Shown one piece after another: positions 59,680-64,000 of a stretch of 64,000 nt of DNA. The stretch is from Sporothrix humicola (Eukaryota > Ascomycota > Sordariomycetes > Ophiostomatales > Ophiostomataceae): NCBI GenBank assembly GCA_021396245.1, contig WNYE01000080.1, positions 124,001 through 188,000 on the forward strand, read 5' to 3'. The notes under the pieces were generated by a model. The model saw only the letters and a program-made list of their open reading frames with translations. It did not search any database and had not been told where the DNA came from. Each line of letters begins with the position of its first letter. Position 1 is the stretch's first letter. Both the position numbers and the translations under genes were made by a program.

Positions 59680-62442
59680 TCAAAGCCCATACCAACCACC
59701 GTTCTGCCAACACGCAGAGGCAACGCCCCAATCTGTTTGTGTTGAATACCCTGTCTGTCTACAATAAAGGGGGTTAGTACGGAGTACAAAGGGCACACAT
59801 CGCAGTGTTGAGGAGCCAATATAAAAAGCCCAGCTCGCCCGCTTGAGACCCATCTCTTCGCCCAACAATTCTCCAATCTCCCCTTGCGACTAGCTCGCGA
59901 CTGGAGAAGCAGTGCAACTTACCCGACCCACACAGTGGCAAGCGTGTTAACGGCAATCGTCGTGATCTCTGTTTCTGTTGCCTCCTCGCCCTCGTAGATT
60001 ATTGTCCTGGCATCGTTCGGGCTGCACACTGTCTGTGCCTCGGGTGTACTTATAAAGGAGGTGGCCCGGTTAGTCAAAGCTCCCTGTCACATTTGCCATT
60101 AAGCGGATTTCATCACTAACATTGTCAGGGTCGAGCCCACATAATCTACTCTTGTAGTTAGCTGCCGCTCACCGTTTCTATCTCTTCAAACATGCCCGCC
60201 CGCCCGCAGCTGGCCGGGATATACCACTTACAGGCCTCGGTCATTGTCGGTGCCATGGCCGTTGTTGTCACCGTGCGTGTTATCGTGTACGTCGTCTCAT
60301 AGACCGTTGAAGTCGACACCGCCATCGCGGCTGGGGCCCGCTGTATGACGGCCGGCGCGCCAACGGCTGTGTTATGGTCAGTATAACAAGCACCGACAGG
60401 ACAGGATACATCGCAACGGGCCATCCCTTAGTGAAGAATGAACACATACCATGCCCGCCACGGCCGCCTCCTCCTCGGCCACCACCTCCTCGGCCCCCGG
60501 TTCCGCCTGTCCCGCCTTTTCTGAGTCAGTCGTGTTGTCATCTCACGGCCCACAAATTCCCTCCAGCAGTTTCTTTTTTCTCGTAACCTCCAGTTGAAGC
60601 ACCAGCTATCGTGAAGGACACTTACCTGATCGGCCTCCGCCGTTTCCGCGGCCACGGGATCCTCCTTGAGTAGCGTTTTGTCAGCCAAGCTGAAAATGTT
60701 TATAAGAATAAACTTGCTCCAGTCCTTGAAAGACCTTACCTCCTGTTCCGCCAGAGCGGCCCCCACCGCCGCTATTGCCGCCAGAACGCCCTCCACCTCC
60801 ACGGTTGGCCCCACTGCTCCCCCCACTTCCTCCGCCTCTCCCTCGGCCTCCACCGTTGCTCCCACCAGGCCGTCCTCCGCCACCCCCTCCATTGTTCCCG
60901 CCGCCATTTCCTTTCCCAGGCCGTCCTCCTCCACCACCTCCATTGTTCCCGCCGCCATTTCCTTTCCCAGGCCGTCCTCCTCCACCACCTCCATTGTTCC
61001 CGCCGCCGTTGCCTCCTCCACTGTTTCCATTCCCTCCCCCAGGCCGACCCCCACCGCCACCGCCCCCGCCTCCGCCATGGTTACTACCGCTGCCGGCCCC
61101 TGGCCGTCCCCTGTCTCCTCCGTGATCCCCGCCCGAATTACCGCCACCACCGGGCATTCCACTGCCTCTTCCCCCTCCGGAATTGCCGCCAGAGTTTCCA
61201 CTTCCAGCCCCATTGTGGTTCGTCTGCATCATGTCAGAAACACCCTTCACCAGCCTAATACGTCCAGAGATTCCGCCTTCCGGGTAGGGATATAAGATGG
61301 AACTGTATTTGCACCGTTAACTGCAAGGGAAAACTTACTATCTGTCCATTCTCACCACCATGGCCATGCTGCCATCCCCAGCCTCCTTTACTATACCAAG
61401 GCCGGCAATCACCGCAGCCTTGTGGCACAGCGTTCTCCGGAACGGGGGGTGGCGAATCCACCTGGGGCACTATTGGCTGGCTCTGGTAGTGGCATTGGGC
61501 ATTAAGAACGATTATCGTGGTATACCCAAGTGACACAATGCCTGTTGTCGAGAGCTGCACGTAAGTTGACAAAACAGTTGTAGTTGGTCCTTCGATGTAT
61601 TGCGTGACAGTACCGTCTTGGTCTCCGTCACAGTTACCATTAACACTAGGCGCTTGTGCGTAAATCGTGTGCACATTAGTCGTCGTTGTCGTGATAGCTG
61701 CCTCTTGTGTCAGTAACAAAAGCCTGTGAAAGCCCACTCAATATCAAGTCTGCAACTTACTCGAAGCAGGTGGGGTGCTTGTTACCCCAACAGAGATGGT
61801 GGGCGTTATCTTTCATTTCTGTCAGCTACGTTTTCATCGCGAGGGGCCTACGCCGACCAGACATACCGTAACCACCGTCTTCTCTGGTGATCCAATTGTC
61901 AAGGCAAACTTCCGCTGGACAGCAAAGTCGGAGTTGTCGGCCTGGATGACAATTGTCCATTGGCCCGATGGCATTGCTGATAGCGCCACGCCGCTGAAAT
62001 GAGATTTATGTTAGGTTTCTGGCACCGTTGGGTGGACTTCTGCGGTATGAGTAGCCAACAAATTTCGGTAAGACATACCATGTTGACTGCTGTTGGCCTC
62101 CTTGTCCTGCATCGATTATTGAGCACGTAACCTGCGTTCCGTCTGGGGAAACGAGAATGGGCTGAACGGTGTCATTTCCACAATCTGTCGAGTGGGAGCG
62201 TAAGACTTCAGCTGCAGGAGCTTCGGGGGAACAAATCATGTAAAAGAGACATTGTAGAAACATATTTACGCACCAGCGAATTCGGAGGTGAACACGAAGT
62301 TGCTGTCAGACGTCCCGTCGATGAGGTACGACCCTCCGTTTGTGTAATCAAGCCCGGAGCATGTGCAGTCACCCAGCACGCATTTAGGAGAGGCTATAGC
62401 GACGCCAAGGCAAAGGATAGTGTACCTGTAGATTGGGGCCAT
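59680..62442 (-). CDS. Secreted multi-exon glycine-rich protein, unknown function
   Basis: No known family recognised. Exons, minus strand, are 62442-62274, 62184-62079, 61993-61867, 61809-61761, 61697-61339, 61223-60740, 60664-60626, 60515-60450, 60366-60232, 60148-60121, 60048-59923 and 59758-59680, together 588 codons plus stop with every join in frame. The N-terminus (MAPIYRYTILCLGVAIASPK) has a hydrophobic stretch typical of a signal peptide, followed by a Cys-containing region (GDCTCSGLDYTNGGSYLIDG). Next are Thr-rich spacers (ITPTISVGVTSTPPAS, TITTTTTNVHTIYAQAP), which are likely O-glycosylated. A 160-residue Gly/Asn/Arg-Pro block with a 17-residue tandem unit follows. After more Thr-rich sequence, the C-terminus repeats the Cys/Thr style (TVCSPNDARTIIYEG) and ends WGVASACWQNGGWYGL. 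No GPI-type hydrophobic tail is seen. Exons 7, 8 and 10 are the least certain. It may be a cell-surface or extracellular structural protein. Confidence 0.6.
60901..61002 (-). repeat. 51-bp tandem repeat coding a glycine-rich 17-residue unit
   Basis: Two perfect 51-bp copies (60901-60951 and 60952-61002) flanked by diverged partial copies. On the minus strand each encodes a permutation of RPGKGNGGGNNGGGGGG within exon 6 of the secreted gene. The unit length is a multiple of three, so copy-number change would keep the frame. Confidence 0.9.
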
Positions 62443-63797
62443 CTCAGAACAATTGGAGGATTTTAGTTGAAATCAAAACGGCCGACTGGGGAAGGAAATG
62501 TGATCCCACGAAGTACTAATGGATCCCAAGCCGGCCACGGGGCGGAGGGCTGGTTATAAATACACAACCGTACAGTATACATGAAATAACACCGCGACAA
62601 ACTTTCAAAATTATTGCCTCGCTTTATCATTGACTTGGTGTACAATGTTAGGCTATGGGATATAGTGTGCGGGAGTAAGTGCTCGGTGTGCGCGTCACAC
62701 ATCCACAATACAAGACTTTATATTGACCATGAATATATACCGGGAATTCAAAATCGGTAAAAAGGAGAATAATTTTACGTTCCGTTAATAAACCTTGCGT
62801 TAAGAATAAAATTCCGCCTCTTGTAGGCCGATGGCGGGTGATAAATATGTGTCACTGGGCCATGCTCCTGCCGGCCATGTCGGTCCTTCCCTCCATGCGG
62901 GTTGTCACTTTAGTCGTGAGGGGAAATTCCCCCATATCACTTCCGGCCAGCAGCTATATTATTCTTGGGATAAACCGAGGCTTCGTGTATCAACGATACT
63001 GCTGCTGATCCGTAAGGGTGGCGTTGTATACATTATATCCTTGGGTATCTTGCATCGAGTAAATACAGATAGTGATTGGAAAATTAAGCCGTTTTGTTGC
63101 CTGTGGTTTCAAAGCGTCATATGGCACAAATGCGCCACGTCTCTTTACAGGGCATTATTCTGAGCACAGAACGCTGCCAACGGCCAAAACCTGTGTGTTC
63201 TTGTCCTCCTTAGACATACGTGCTTCTCTGTAGGAGCAAGGAGACGCTAAAGGCAAGAAGCCATCGGCACCCTCATGGTGCATGTGTGAGAGGATGCGGT
63301 AGCCATACAGTGGACGAAAACAAGAACAGCTTTGCTATCCGTTTGGGACACAGCAAGAATATGAAGTGCAGTTGTGTTGTGCCTGGGAATAACAACCTCG
63401 GTCACAGACAAATGTGCTATCATTGATGTAGTGGCAAATGACGAGTGCATCATGCGTCGCATTTGTATGAATATCCGTGAAAACGTTGCAAGGGAAATGA
63501 AGCTAGCCAACCCAAAGAAAACAAAGTCCCAGAACGCTTAACCCCTCAGGAAAAAGAAAAGGCAACAATAACGCCACACCAAAATGGATATAAAAATCTC
63601 CGCAAAATAAGAGGCGGTGCTGTTTATCGATGATTGGCCCCGGGGCCATGTAGTAATAATATACGCTTTTGCTTTCAAACAACAAACGACAAAAACCCAA
63701 ACAGATATATAATCTTTGCATAGGCTGGGCGGCCGGTAAGGGTGGGGGAGCAAATAGCACTTGAAATCAGAGCAGAGGATGGCAAGGAGGTCATGGG
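62443..63797. other. Intergenic, upstream of the secreted gene
   Basis: 1.36 kb between the secreted-protein start and the last exon of the gene at the right edge. AT-rich around 62,700-62,820. Open frames (such as 62831-63163 on the plus strand) have no domain, signal or splice support. Confidence 0.55.
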
Positions 63798-64000
63798 TTA
63801 CGCGGAAGTAGTGTTCGATGCGGCCGTGGTTTGTTCAATCTGTGCTTGTTTTGCCTGCCCGTCCTTCCCGGTGCCGTATAAGCCACCGTCGAGGATATAA
63901 TCAATTACCTATCCTGTTAGGAAATTTGCTATACGTTGGTTGTTTCTGTCCGGGCAGGGGGGAAAGGGGGTACATACCGCGTTTGGAACAAAGTAACGGA
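63798..64000 (-). CDS. 3' end of an unidentified gene (partial at window edge)
   Basis: The last exon (63908-63798) and the end of the preceding exon (64000-63978) join in frame as RYFVPNAVIDYILDGGLYG followed by a polar tail ending TTSA and a TAA. The 69-nt intron has GTATGT, a CCTAAC branch and a TAG acceptor; the CAG that abuts the branch site leads to a stop and must be skipped. The gene begins beyond the right end. The visible 43 residues are too few to assign a family. Confidence 0.6.

Noticed and set aside
60775..61125. Proline-rich plus-strand open frame
   Set aside because: Complement of GGN codons reads as CC-rich proline codons. It is a shadow of the glycine-rich exon.
60428..61213. 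261-codon minus-strand open frame rich in Gly, Glu and Ala
   Set aside because: Alternative frame of the glycine-rich repeat of the secreted gene. It does not join the signal-bearing upstream exons.
62831..63163. 110-codon plus-strand open frame
   Set aside because: No domain, no splice context and average composition; considered chance.

Overview
The window is nuclear DNA of a filamentous ascomycete (Pezizomycotina). The evidence is short introns (about 50-160 nt) with GTRNGT donors and CTAAC or CTGAC branch sites, compact genes on both strands, pyrimidine-rich leaders, and fungal families such as the pentafunctional AROM protein, Atg18, Uso1, Rat1, an Ira-type RasGAP and fungal TYW4. Genus cannot be read from the sequence. 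I see no rRNA, transposon, CRISPR or bacterial-type feature. No tRNA was recognised by eye, and that negative is weak.

Layout: 1168-3207 (+) conserved fungal protein of unknown function; 3776-4786 (-) glycine-zipper protein; 7125-8889 (+) MFS transporter; 8906-12399 (-) tRNA wybutosine-synthesising protein 4; 12985-14634 (+) Atg18; 15352-17609 (-) dual-specificity phosphatase Pps1; 20832-23496 (+) oligopeptide transporter; 23909-25887 (-) PRMT3; 26403-29826 (-) Uso1; 30926-34282 (+) Rat1; 35401-43995 (+) Ira/neurofibromin RasGAP; 43996-50275 a gene-poor stretch; 50276-52573 (+) C2H2 transcription factor; 53665-58507 (-) AROM; 59680-62442 (-) a secreted glycine-rich protein split into about 12 exons; 63798-64000 (-) the 3' end of another gene. 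Exon borders were assigned by hand from splice signals and reading-frame continuity.

Most genes are housekeeping: vesicle tethering (Uso1), autophagy (Atg18), Ras down-regulation (Ira), RNA 5'-3' decay and transcription termination (Rat1), tRNA modification (TYW4), arginine methylation (PRMT3) and aromatic amino-acid synthesis (AROM). They do not form a metabolic gene cluster. The least familiar locus is the multi-exon secreted glycine-rich gene near the right end, which no single open reading frame reveals. Other points of interest are non-standard splice sites (a GC-AG intron, AAG acceptors, 6- and 15-nt exons), an in-frame TAG in the first gene, an upstream ORF overlapping the zinc-finger gene start, and two related 9-bp motifs recurring only between genes.
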